A program made the position numbers and the translations under genes. DNA of 64,000 nt, taken from Rhodobacter sp. GTDB taxonomy: Bacteria; Pseudomonadota; Alphaproteobacteria; Rhodobacterales; Rhodobacteraceae. The notes beneath the pieces were generated by a model. That model searched no databases, was not told where the DNA came from, and saw nothing but the letters and a program-made list of their open reading frames with translations. Shown piece after piece: positions 9,148-17,185 of this stretch (its first letter is position 1; the number at the start of each line of letters is the position of its first letter). The stretch lies in the NCBI GenBank assembly GCA_020637595.1, contig JACKKE010000007.1, forward strand, positions 1 through 64,000. Direction: 5' to 3'.

Positions 9148-9314
9148 GCCCGCTTTCGCGCCCTGCCGTGGGCCTGATCGCCCTGGCCGCCCTCGCCGCG
9201 CTGATCGCCTGGGATGCCGCCCGCACCGGCCTGCCCGACCCGTTCCGCGCGCCGCCCGCCCTGGCGCTGGGATCGGGCGCGGCGCCGACCGGCGCGCATT
9301 GCACGGCCAATTGA
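9144..9314 (+). CDS. 56-residue single-pass membrane protein of the thiosulfate operon
   Basis: The ATG at 9144 overlaps the permease stop as ATGA, a hallmark of translational coupling. The product begins MSPLSRPAVGLIALAALAALI, one N-terminal membrane segment, then a short Pro/Ala-rich tail that ends GAHCTAN with a single cysteine three residues from the end. I do not recognise a family. The tail may face the periplasm and offer a thiol near the rhodanese and permease; this is inference. Confidence 0.6.
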   Translation: MSPLSRPAVGLIALAALAALIAWDAARTGLPDPFRAPPALALGSGAAPTGAHCTAN

Positions 9315-9347
9315 ACCATCGCCTGGTTCCGGGCGACCAAATACTGC

Positions 9348-9383
9348 TGGCACCAGATTGGCCGCGTGGCTAGTCTGGTGCCA
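9348..9383. repeat. Inverted repeat upstream of the lipoprotein gene
   Basis: TGGCACCAGA (9348-9357) and its exact complement TCTGGTGCCA (9374-9383) are separated by 16 bases, ending 28 bases before the lipoprotein start. There is no T-run after it. An operator, a mRNA 5' structure or a weak terminator of the thiosulfate operon are all possible. Confidence 0.5.
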
Positions 9384-9411
9384 ATCGCATTCGAACGAGG
9401 AGAAATTTTCA

Positions 9412-9972
9412 ATGCGTCTGTTCAAATTTTCCGCCCTGGCCGCGGCGGTTGCCTTGGCCGGCTGTGTCGATGTCGACCTGACCACCACCATCACCGGCGC
9501 CGACTCTGCACAGGTCAGCGGGTATATGGAGATCCAGCGCCAGATGCTCGACATGATGGGCGGCAGCGAAGCCTTCTGTGACCAGGCCGAGGGCGGCACC
9601 CTGACCGTGACCGACACCACCGCCCGCTGCGACATGGTCGTCAACGGCACCTTTGCCGAGGTGTTCCAGGGCGACGAGCCCAAGCCCACCGCCACCGATC
9701 AGGGCGACGGCACGGTGCTGGTCTCGTTCCCGATCGGCGCGATGACCGCCGACAGCGCCGAGATGCGCAACGACCCGCAGTCGGCGGCGATGATGCGGCC
9801 GATGCTGGAAGGGCATACCTTCACGGTCCGCGTTGCCGGCGCCGAGATCGTCTCGTCGAACGGTGAAATCGCCGCGGATGGCCACTCGGCCTCGTTCACG
9901 ATGCCGCTGGTCGAAATGCTGAACCCCGAGTTCAACCCGCCGGCGACCTTCGACACGGTGGTTCGTTACTGA
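9412..9972 (+). CDS. Predicted lipoprotein of unknown function
   Basis: 186 residues. The first 17 residues form a type II signal peptide with lipobox ALAGC, acylated at Cys18; an acidic VDVD follows, compatible with an outer-membrane lipoprotein. The mature part is acidic and Thr-rich, with two further cysteines (FCDQAEGG and TTARCDMVV) that could form a disulfide. AGGAG at 9398-9402 is a good ribosome-binding site for the ATG at 9412. I do not recognise a domain. Its 3' end overlaps the convergent esterase gene by 7 bases. Confidence 0.8.
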   Translation: MRLFKFSALAAAVALAGCVDVDLTTTITGADSAQVSGYMEIQRQMLDMMGGSEAFCDQAEGGTLTVTDTTARCDMVVNGTFAEVFQGDEPKPTATDQGDGTVLVSFPIGAMTADSAEMRNDPQSAAMMRPMLEGHTFTVRVAGAEIVSSNGEIAADGHSASFTMPLVEMLNPEFNPPATFDTVVRY

Positions 9973-10886
9973 TCCGCACCCCGCGCCGCCAGGGCCTCCA
10001 GCGCCCTGGTGATGCGCGCAAACGAGTCGCGCGCGCCCTCGGACATGTGGCGCGCGCGCAGATAGCCGTGCACCAGACCGGGTTCCTCGGTCAGCTCGAC
10101 CTCGACCCCGGCCTCGGCCAGACGCGCGGCGTATTCCACCGAATCCGATGCCACCGGGTCTGCCTCGGCCGAAAACAGCGCGGTTGGCGGCAGGATGCTG
10201 AAATCCTCCAGCACCATCGGCGTCGCCGTCACATCGCCCGAGGGGCGCACGCTCCCTTCATAGCGCACCATGCCATAGAACTCGATATCCGCGCGGGTCA
10301 GCATCGGCGCAAAGGCGTGGCGGGTGAAGCTGGGCAGCGACAGGTCATCCCCAAAGCTGCCATAGATCAGAACCTGCCCGACGATCCCCGGCCGCGTCGC
10401 GCTGACCGCCGCCGCGAGGTTCGCACCGGCGCTGTCGCCCAGCAGCACCTTGGGGCCGGCGACCGCCCCTGCCACCGCGACACAATCGTCATAGGCCGCC
10501 GGGTGTTTGTGCTCGGGCGCCAGGCGATAGTCGACGGCGATCAGCACCACCTGCGCCCCCTCGGCCAGTTCCGCGCAGATCGAATCGTGGCTGTGCAGCC
10601 CGCCGACCACGAACCCGCCGCCGTGGAAGTAAAGCGCCGTCACCCCGGCGCGCGGCGCGGTCGGTGTGTAGCGCCGGCAAGGCACCCCGGCGATGGTCAG
10701 ATCCTCGGCCACCAGCCCGGCGGGATGGGGCGGATCGAAGGCCGCGCAGAGCTTGTCGTAAAAAGCACGCTGCTCGGCGATGGTGAAATTCACTGCATCG
10801 GGCGGATAGGCGGCATCGGTCTTGGCGATAAAGGCCTGCACATCCGCGGGCAGCCAGGAATAATCCTTGGGGTCATGGTCGGTCAT
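9966..10886 (-). CDS. Alpha/beta hydrolase, hormone-sensitive-lipase (HSL) type esterase
   Basis: 306 residues from the ATG at 10886 (MTDHDPKDYSW). It has the HSL oxyanion-hole motif YFHGGGFVVGG, the nucleophile elbow GDSAG, the acid in SAEADPVASD and the catalytic His in LVHGYL. YRLAPEHKHPAAYDD is also diagnostic. Family members hydrolyse short-chain esters in the cytoplasm. An upstream ATG at 10934 would lie within the LysR gene and adds a basic stretch unlike the family. The start overlaps the LysR stop as ATGA, so regulator and enzyme are translated from one message. Confidence 0.9.
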   Translation of the reverse strand: MTDHDPKDYSWLPADVQAFIAKTDAAYPPDAVNFTIAEQRAFYDKLCAAFDPPHPAGLVAEDLTIAGVPCRRYTPTAPRAGVTALYFHGGGFVVGGLHSHDSICAELAEGAQVVLIAVDYRLAPEHKHPAAYDDCVAVAGAVAGPKVLLGDSAGANLAAAVSATRPGIVGQVLIYGSFGDDLSLPSFTRHAFAPMLTRADIEFYGMVRYEGSVRPSGDVTATPMVLEDFSILPPTALFSAEADPVASDSVEYAARLAEAGVEVELTEEPGLVHGYLRARHMSEGARDSFARITRALEALAARGADQ

Positions 10887-11746
10887 TCCGGGTCTCCTAG
10901 GTTTTCGCGCATCGCGGCGATCATCTTGCGCCACAGGGCGCGGGGTCGGTTGCGGTAATGGATCGCGGCATGGATCGGCTGCGTCAAGACCGGCGCGCCC
11001 TCGACCGGCGCCACCAGCCCCTGCGCCACCAGCCCGCGCACGATCCGTTCCTCCTGATAGCCGGCAATCCCCAGTTCCAGGATCAGCCCCTGCACGGTCG
11101 CGCCCTGCCCCGCGGCCAGCGCCGGCAGGCTCAGATGCGGCAAGAGCGCGGCGTGCATCCGCTCAAAGGCCGGGGCGAGGTTGGCCAGCACATAGCGGTC
11201 CGGCGTCACCGCGCCCAGGGTGTCCAGCCCCGAACCCACGGGTGCCACCATCCGATAGCGCAGCTCACCCAGGGTTTCGAAATGGATATCCGGCATCGGG
11301 TGCGGCGTGAACAACAGCGCCAGGTCCAGCACCCCTGACAGCACGTCACGGCACATCTGCGCCGAAAAATCGGCCTCGATATACAGCGCGGCCTGCGGCA
11401 GAACCTGCTGCACCTTGCGCACCCAGCGCGCCGGATCGCCGGCCGCGAGGTCGTTCTGCAGCCCCAGCCGGATCGACATCGCCCGCCCGCCGGCCCCGCG
11501 CGCCGCGGCGCGGGCCTCGGTCATCGAGTGCCGGAGCGCGCGGGCGTGAGGCTCGAACCGTAACCCCTCGGTGGTCAGCTCGCAGCCCGCCCGCGAACGT
11601 CTGAGCAAGGCCACGCCCAGCCCGCGTTCCAGCGCCGCCACCCGGCCCGAAACCGTCGACTGCGACACGCCCAGCCGCTCGGCGGTGCGGTTGAAGCTGC
11701 GGGTCTCGCAAAGGTCCAGGAAGGTGTCAATCTGGTCGGGCTGCAT
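10883..11746 (-). CDS. LysR-family transcriptional regulator
   Basis: 287 residues. The N-terminal winged helix-turn-helix (FNRTAERLGVSQSTVSGRVAALERGLG, residues 18-42) is typical of LysR. The effector-binding domain begins near residue 90 and has LDLALLFTPHP in the usual place of the first effector-domain crossover. It is coupled to the downstream esterase by an ATGA overlap. LysR genes are more often divergent from their targets, so control of its own operon is inferred. The inducer is unknown. Confidence 0.9.
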   Translation of the reverse strand: MQPDQIDTFLDLCETRSFNRTAERLGVSQSTVSGRVAALERGLGVALLRRSRAGCELTTEGLRFEPHARALRHSMTEARAAARGAGGRAMSIRLGLQNDLAAGDPARWVRKVQQVLPQAALYIEADFSAQMCRDVLSGVLDLALLFTPHPMPDIHFETLGELRYRMVAPVGSGLDTLGAVTPDRYVLANLAPAFERMHAALLPHLSLPALAAGQGATVQGLILELGIAGYQEERIVRGLVAQGLVAPVEGAPVLTQPIHAAIHYRNRPRALWRKMIAAMRENLGDPE

Positions 11747-11787
11747 GGGCGCAGGCTACTGCGCGCCCCGCGCCGCGCCAAGACCCC

Positions 11788-12315
11788 TCACAGCGCGCCC
11801 TTCAGCACCATCGGCAGCCCGGCCGCGACGAACACCACCCGGTCGGCCCGCGCCGCCAGATCCTGGTTCAACCGCCCCGCGGCATCGCGGAACCGGCGCG
11901 CCAGGGCGTTGTCGGGCACGATGCCCAGCCCCACCTCATTGGCGACAGCGACCACCGACCCGGAATGCGCGCAGACCGCCGCAATCAGCCGCGAGGATTC
12001 GGCCGGCAGATCCGTTTCGGCCAGCAAGTGGTTGGAAAGCCACAAGGTCAGACAATCAATCAGCACCGGCACGCCCGGCTCCAGCGCAGCCAGCGCCCCG
12101 GCCGCGTCCAGCGGCGCCTCGATGGTGCGCCAGCCCTGCCCGTCGCGGTCTGCCCGGTGCTGGTCGATCCGCGCGCGCATCTCGTCGTCCCAGGCCTGGG
12201 CCGTGGCCAGATAGACCGGCGCCTGCCCCCCGGCCGCCTGCAGAAGCAATCGCTCGGCCAGCGCGCTCTTGCCCGAACGTGCGCCGCCCAGAACCAGCGT
12301 GACGCGCGCGCTCAT
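11788..12315 (-). CDS. cobU: Adenosylcobinamide kinase / adenosylcobinamide-phosphate guanylyltransferase
   Basis: 175 residues with P-loop GGARSGKS at 10-17, YLATAQAWDDEM, the RIDQHRADR segment and LIDCLTLWLSN followed by VANEVGLGIVP. These mark CobU/CobP. The enzyme phosphorylates adenosylcobinamide and then guanylylates it to AdoCbi-GDP, the substrate CobS joins to alpha-ribazole. It is last in the cobT-cobS-cobC-cobU run and overlaps cobC by 4 bases. Confidence 0.95.
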   Translation of the reverse strand: MSARVTLVLGGARSGKSALAERLLLQAAGGQAPVYLATAQAWDDEMRARIDQHRADRDGQGWRTIEAPLDAAGALAALEPGVPVLIDCLTLWLSNHLLAETDLPAESSRLIAAVCAHSGSVVAVANEVGLGIVPDNALARRFRDAAGRLNQDLAARADRVVFVAAGLPMVLKGAL

Positions 12316-12833
12316 GGCCAGTCGATCCGCCGCCAGGCGCCAAAGGCGGTCTCCGATTTCCAGCCGCGCGGGTCGCCGGCCGCGACCAGCGCCGCCTTGA
12401 TGATCCCCGCATGGGTCACCGCCAGCGCCGGGCGCGACCCCGATGTGGCGCGTTCCAGCGCCCGCCGCACCCGCACCGCCAGATCCGCAACGCTTTCACC
12501 GCCATGCGGCCGCGCGCCGGTGAAATCCGCCGCCCAGGCATCGAGTTCGGCGCGCGGGATCGCCTCCCACGGGGTGTTCTCCCAACGCCCGAAATCCATT
12601 TCGATCAGGGTTTCCTCGACCTCGACGGTCAGCCCGCGCGCCGCAGCCAGGGCCTCGGCCAGGCGCCGGCAGCGCGACAGCGGCGAGGTCAGGATCCGCC
12701 CGACGGCCGGCAATTCGCTGGCCAGCCGCGCAACCTCGCCCTCGAATCCGGCGGCCAGATCCAGATCGGTGCGGCCATAGCACAGGCCGTCGGCCCCCAC
12801 GGGCCGCGTATGGCGCAGCAAGATCACAGACAT
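12312..12833 (-). CDS. cobC: Histidine phosphatase, probable alpha-ribazole-5'-phosphate phosphatase
   Basis: 173 residues with the phosphohistidine motif LLRHTRP at the N-terminus, SPLSRCRRLAEAL, the catalytic acid region LIEMDFGRWENTPW and the second histidine in AVTHAG. The branch is the phosphoglycerate-mutase-like histidine phosphatases. Position between cobS and cobU argues for CobC, which removes the 5' phosphate from alpha-ribazole phosphate or adenosylcobalamin phosphate. Overlaps cobS by 10 bases and cobU by 4. Confidence 0.88.
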   Translation of the reverse strand: MSVILLRHTRPVGADGLCYGRTDLDLAAGFEGEVARLASELPAVGRILTSPLSRCRRLAEALAAARGLTVEVEETLIEMDFGRWENTPWEAIPRAELDAWAADFTGARPHGGESVADLAVRVRRALERATSGSRPALAVTHAGIIKAALVAAGDPRGWKSETAFGAWRRIDWP

Positions 12834-13552
12834 GCCAGCACCCCCAGCAGGAACCCCAGATCGCCCAGACCCTGCGCCGCCCCCAGGATGTCACCGGTGA
12901 TCCCACCGAGCCGGCGCAGCGCCCAGAACCGCATCGCGCCGGCCCCCAGGATCAGCCCGGCCAGCCCGCCCAGCAGCGCCCAGCCCATCGCCCAGGCCGC
13001 CAGCAGCGATGCCGCCGCAACCGCCAGCCCCAGCGGCACCAGCCCGGGGCCCAGCGCGCCGGTCATGCCGGTCCCGGTGCCCTGCGCGCGCAGGTAAGGC
13101 CCCGCGCGCAGCATCCCGGTCATCGCCGCGCGGCTCAACCCCTGCCCGGCGACCAGCGCAACCGGCGCCAGAGGCCCCAGCCCCACCAGCGCCACGACCC
13201 GCGCCGCCATCACCAGGCCCAGAGCCAGCGCGCCGAAACTGCCGATCCGGCTGTCGCGCATGATTTCCAGCGCCCGTTCGGCCGGTCGCCCGGATCCCAG
13301 GCCGTCAAAGGCGTCTGCCAGCCCGTCCTCGTGCAGCGCGCCGGTGATCATCAGCCCCGCTGCCACCGCCGCCACCGCCGCCAGAACCGGCGGCCAGAGC
13401 GCCGCGGCGCCGCACCAGACCAGTGCCTGCACCGCCCCGACCCCGAGGCCGACACCGGTGAACCAGCCCGGGGCGCGGGCGAAATCCGCGGCCTCCAGCC
13501 GTCCCGCCGGCAGCCGTGTCAAAAAGGCCAAGGCTGCGCGCGCGCCCCGCAT
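12824..13552 (-). CDS. cobS: Adenosylcobinamide-GDP ribazoletransferase (cobalamin synthase)
   Basis: 242 residues, integral membrane. The diagnostic motif GALHEDGLADAFDGLGSGR (about 71-89) carries the acidic residues that bind metal. It is followed by RDSRIGSFGALALGL. CobS joins AdoCbi-GDP to alpha-ribazole (phosphate) at the inner membrane in the last step of B12 assembly. It starts 4 bases after the cobT stop and overlaps cobC. Confidence 0.95.
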   Translation of the reverse strand: MRGARAALAFLTRLPAGRLEAADFARAPGWFTGVGLGVGAVQALVWCGAAALWPPVLAAVAAVAAGLMITGALHEDGLADAFDGLGSGRPAERALEIMRDSRIGSFGALALGLVMAARVVALVGLGPLAPVALVAGQGLSRAAMTGMLRAGPYLRAQGTGTGMTGALGPGLVPLGLAVAAASLLAAWAMGWALLGGLAGLILGAGAMRFWALRRLGGITGDILGAAQGLGDLGFLLGVLACL

Positions 13553-13556
13553 CCGG

Positions 13557-14561
13557 TCAGTCGCGGTTCGACACGCCGGCCGAGTCGAAACTCGCCATGT
13601 CGGTCATCATCGCCGCCGCCGCGCGCAGCAAGGGCCAGGCCAGCAGGGCACCGGTGCCCTCGCCCAGCCGCATGTCGAGGTCCAGAAGCGGCCGCGCATC
13701 GAGATGCGCCAGCAATGCCCGGTGCCCGGATTCGTGCGATTTATGGGCAAACACCATCGCCGCGCGGGTCTCCGGCGCCAGGGCCACCGCCAGCACCGCA
13801 GCCGCGGTGGCGATGAAACCATCGACGATCACCAGCCGGCCCAGCCGCGCGGTCTCGATCATCGCGCCGGTCATCATCACGATCTCGAACCCGCCGTATT
13901 CGGCCATCGCCTGCCGGGGCGTCAGCGCCCCGGTGCGCGACACCGCGCGTTCGAGAATCGCCAGCTTGTTCGCCAGCCCCGCATCGTCGAGCCCGGTGCC
14001 CCGGCCGACCAGCTCGGCCAGCGGCAGGCCGGTGAGCTTGTGGCCCAGGGCGGCCGCGGTGGCGGTGTTGGCGATCCCCATCTCGCCAAAGGCCAGCGCC
14101 TCGCCGGCCGCCGCGCGCGCCAGTCCGGCACCGTGGTCGAGGGCTGACTGGGCCTCGGCCCCGGTCATCGCCGGGCCGTCGAGGAAGCCGCGTGTGCCGG
14201 CGGCGATGCGACGGTCGATGAGGTCCGGGTGGGCAATCGGTTCGCCCGCAACACCTGCGTCGACGACCTGCAGCGCGACGCCATTGACCCGCGCGAACAC
14301 GTTGGCGGCAGCGCCCCCGGCCAGGAAATTCGCCACCATCTGTCCGGTAACGACCTGCGGAAACGCCGAGACCCCGGCGTTCGCGATGCCGTGGTCGGCG
14401 GCGAAGATGATCAGCGTGCAGTTTTGCATCACCGGCGCTTCGGTGCCCTGCACCAGGGCGATGGTCTCGGCCAGATCCTCGATCCGGCCCAGCGCGCCCA
14501 GGGGCTTGGTCTTGGTGTCGATGGTGTGGCGGATGCGGGCGGCGAGGGTGTCAACGGTCAT
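13557..14561 (-). CDS. cobT: Nicotinate-nucleotide:dimethylbenzimidazole phosphoribosyltransferase
   Basis: 334 residues. TKPLGALGRIEDLA at the N-terminus, IIFAADHGIANAGVSAFP, GEMGIANTATAAAL and the C-terminal MRLGEGTGALLAWPLL with the catalytic glutamate are all CobT signatures. The enzyme moves phosphoribose from nicotinate mononucleotide to dimethylbenzimidazole, giving alpha-ribazole phosphate. First gene of the operon. The 112-base gap before it is too short for a full cobalamin riboswitch and I see no B12 box. Confidence 0.96.
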   Translation of the reverse strand: MTVDTLAARIRHTIDTKTKPLGALGRIEDLAETIALVQGTEAPVMQNCTLIIFAADHGIANAGVSAFPQVVTGQMVANFLAGGAAANVFARVNGVALQVVDAGVAGEPIAHPDLIDRRIAAGTRGFLDGPAMTGAEAQSALDHGAGLARAAAGEALAFGEMGIANTATAAALGHKLTGLPLAELVGRGTGLDDAGLANKLAILERAVSRTGALTPRQAMAEYGGFEIVMMTGAMIETARLGRLVIVDGFIATAAAVLAVALAPETRAAMVFAHKSHESGHRALLAHLDARPLLDLDMRLGEGTGALLAWPLLRAAAAMMTDMASFDSAGVSNRD

Positions 14562-14673
14562 GGCAAGGTCCAGGAAAAACTCGTGCCCTTCCTAGCAGCC
14601 TGCGGCCGAGGTTCAAGCGCGGGTCGCGACCGGCTGTGCGCCAGGCGCGACCTCGGCGCCGGGATCACCGGCG

Positions 14674-17097
14674 TCAGGCAGGGACCGCAGCACGCATCTG
14701 GCGGTCAATCGTTTCGCTGAGCTCGCGCAACGAAAACGGCTTGCCCAGGAAGACCGCGCGCGGGGTACGCCCCAAAGCCGCGCTGAGCGTGTCCTCGGTA
14801 TAGCCCGAGACGAAGACCACCGGCGTGCCCGGTCTGGCCGCCAGCGCCTGCGCCACCCATCCCGGGCCGTCGATGCCCGGCATGATCACATCGGTCACGA
14901 AGAGGTCGATCGTCAACGAGCGGTCCTCAAGGAATTCCAGCGCCTGTTCGCCGTCCTGCGCCTCGAAGACCTGATAGCCCTGCAGCCGCAGCGCCCGCGC
15001 GGCAAAGGCCCGGACCGGCGCCTCGTCCTCGACCAGCAGGATGGTGCCGCCGCGGTCCGGTTCGGGGGTCGGCGGCGGCGGGCGGCGTGCCAGAGGGGGC
15101 TCGGGCGGGGTATCCGGTTCGCCGTCGATGGGCCGCGCCGGGCGCTTCGGGGCCTTCGGCGGGGCATCCGGCGCCATCGCTTCGGCAGGCTGGCTGCCGA
15201 AGTAGAGGGTGAAGGTCGTGCCCGCCCCCTCGACGCTGTCGGCAAAGATATATCCCCCCATCTGCTTGACGATGCCATAGGCGGTCGACAGGCCCAGCCC
15301 GGTCCCCTCGCCCAGGCGTTTGGTGGTAAAGAAAGGCTCAAAGATCTTGTCGATGATGTCGCGCGGGATCCCCACCCCTTCGTCGATCACGCGAATCAGC
15401 GCATAGTCGCCCGGCGGCACCCGCGCGCGGCCGTGTTCCAGTTCGCGCGCGAGATGCGTCGCCTCGGTCTCGATACGGATCGTGCCGCCCATCGGCATCG
15501 CGTCGCGGGCATTCACCACCAGGTTCATAATCACCTGTTCCAGCTGCCGCCGGTCCGCCCGGATCGCGCCGAGGGCCGGATCGTGGCTCAGGGTCAGAGT
15601 GATCCGCTCGCCCACCAGCCGGGTCAGCAGATGCGTCAGATCCTCGAGCAGGCTTTCGGGGCGGAAGGTCTCGGCCTTCATTGTCTGCTTGCGCGAGAAG
15701 GCGAGCAGCTGGCGCACCAGCGCCGCCGCGCGGTTGGCATTCTGATGGATCTGCAACAGGTCGTTGTAATCGGGATCAAAGCGGTCGCGGTTCAGCAAGA
15801 GCAGATCGCAATGCCCGGAGATCGCCGTCAGGAGGTTGTTGAAATCATGCGCTATACCACCGGCAAGTTGCCCGATCGCCTGCATTTTCTGGCTCTGGAC
15901 AAAGCGCGCTTCGAGCGATTTCAGCTCGGTCGCGTCCGAGATCACCGCGACCAGACCGTCATCCTGCACCCCGCCCGCCCGGCGCAGGATGATCTGCACG
16001 AAGGTCTCTTGCGCGGTCAGGGTGGCGCGCAGCACCTCAGGGCGGCCCAATGCGCGCCCGGCCCGGGCATCGTCGAGCCAGTCGGACACCGGTCGCCCCA
16101 GCCCCTCGACCACTTCCCAGAAATTGTGCCCCTCGCCCTCGGTCAGGCCGAGGAGCCCCCGCGCCAGCCGGTTGCTGCCGACGATCCGCCCGCCCCGGTC
16201 GAGCCGCGCCAGGGCAACGGGAATATCCTCGAAATCGCGCGGGCGAACGGCGGCGGCAACCGGCACGCCCGCCGCAAGCGCCGGCAATGGCACGATATCC
16301 GCCCCGTCGCGGGCGGGCAGGACCAAAGCCTGCCCCGCTGCCCCTGCCGATACCACCCGAGGGGCCTGCGGAAGATCCTGCTGCAGCTCGGCCACCAGAT
16401 GTGCCAGCGCGCCGTCCGGCGCGTCCAGGGCCCCGCGCCCGGCCTCGTTGACCGTCAGCTGACCGCCACGCAGCGTCACCACGGGCAGGCCCAGTGATGA
16501 CAGGCCGCGGCCTGGCCCGGCCGGAACCGGCGCAAAACGCCAGACAATCAGGGCATGCGCGCTGCCGGCAACATGCGCATCGACTCGCAACCCGTTATCG
16601 GAGATTATAAAATTTCGACTGAGGCGGCCGGTGCGACCGACCTCGGCGGCGAGGGCCTGAGCCATACGCCGGGGGTCGGCGCACCACCGCCCGAGAGCTG
16701 CAGCGACCCCGTCGCAGTCGCGGCCGGCCCGGTTCGCCGCGCGCAATGCGCCGTCCAGATCGGTCACCAGCACCGGATCGGGATCATCGGCGAGCGCCAG
16801 GGCGATGGCCCCGGCCCCGGTCGACAGACGCTGCCGCTGCCCGCGAACCGCCAGCCCGGAGGCCAGGATCAGCACCGCCAGCGTCGCCGAGACCGCCCCT
16901 GCCGCCAGCGCCAAGACCCCATGACCGGCGGCATAGCCGCCCAACGCCAGCAGCGCCGCCGCCAAGGCCCAGACAGCCAGCCGCGCGCCCCAGGGCGCCA
17001 GGCGCGTCAGCGGTTCGGCGACCGACGACAGGTCGTGGGGATCTGTTGCACTGGCGGTCATCATCGGCGTCCGTGGTGACTGGGCAGATTGGGCCAT
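14674..17097 (-). CDS. cckA: CckA-type hybrid sensor histidine kinase
   Basis: 807 residues. Two membrane segments lie at about 37-80, then PAS-like regions (about 100-180 and 285-390). The dimerisation/phosphoacceptor domain has His417 in GGIAHDFNNLLTAISGHCD. The ATPase domain has NLVVNARDAM, DEGVGI and GEGTGLGLSTAYGIVKQ. After a Pro-rich linker comes a receiver domain with phosphoacceptor Asp736 in FVTDVIMPG. QSQKMQAIGQLAGGIAHD is closely shared among CckA proteins. CckA phosphorylates ChpT and so CtrA; in Rhodobacterales this route governs motility, gene-transfer agents and quorum responses. The translation start could also be the ATG pair 11 codons in. Confidence 0.9.
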   Translation of the reverse strand: MAQSAQSPRTPMMTASATDPHDLSSVAEPLTRLAPWGARLAVWALAAALLALGGYAAGHGVLALAAGAVSATLAVLILASGLAVRGQRQRLSTGAGAIALALADDPDPVLVTDLDGALRAANRAGRDCDGVAAALGRWCADPRRMAQALAAEVGRTGRLSRNFIISDNGLRVDAHVAGSAHALIVWRFAPVPAGPGRGLSSLGLPVVTLRGGQLTVNEAGRGALDAPDGALAHLVAELQQDLPQAPRVVSAGAAGQALVLPARDGADIVPLPALAAGVPVAAAVRPRDFEDIPVALARLDRGGRIVGSNRLARGLLGLTEGEGHNFWEVVEGLGRPVSDWLDDARAGRALGRPEVLRATLTAQETFVQIILRRAGGVQDDGLVAVISDATELKSLEARFVQSQKMQAIGQLAGGIAHDFNNLLTAISGHCDLLLLNRDRFDPDYNDLLQIHQNANRAAALVRQLLAFSRKQTMKAETFRPESLLEDLTHLLTRLVGERITLTLSHDPALGAIRADRRQLEQVIMNLVVNARDAMPMGGTIRIETEATHLARELEHGRARVPPGDYALIRVIDEGVGIPRDIIDKIFEPFFTTKRLGEGTGLGLSTAYGIVKQMGGYIFADSVEGAGTTFTLYFGSQPAEAMAPDAPPKAPKRPARPIDGEPDTPPEPPLARRPPPPTPEPDRGGTILLVEDEAPVRAFAARALRLQGYQVFEAQDGEQALEFLEDRSLTIDLFVTDVIMPGIDGPGWVAQALAARPGTPVVFVSGYTEDTLSAALGRTPRAVFLGKPFSLRELSETIDRQMRAAVPA

Positions 17098-17185
17098 GCT
17101 TCTGTTGTCATCCCAAGCAGCTAAGGGGCAGTTAACACCGCCACCTTACTACCCTGAGTTGTCAAGGCAAGAAATGATTCGCCAA

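Noticed and set aside
14562..14673. Cobalamin riboswitch before cobT
   Set aside because: The gap is only 112 bases and no B12-box-like sequence was seen.
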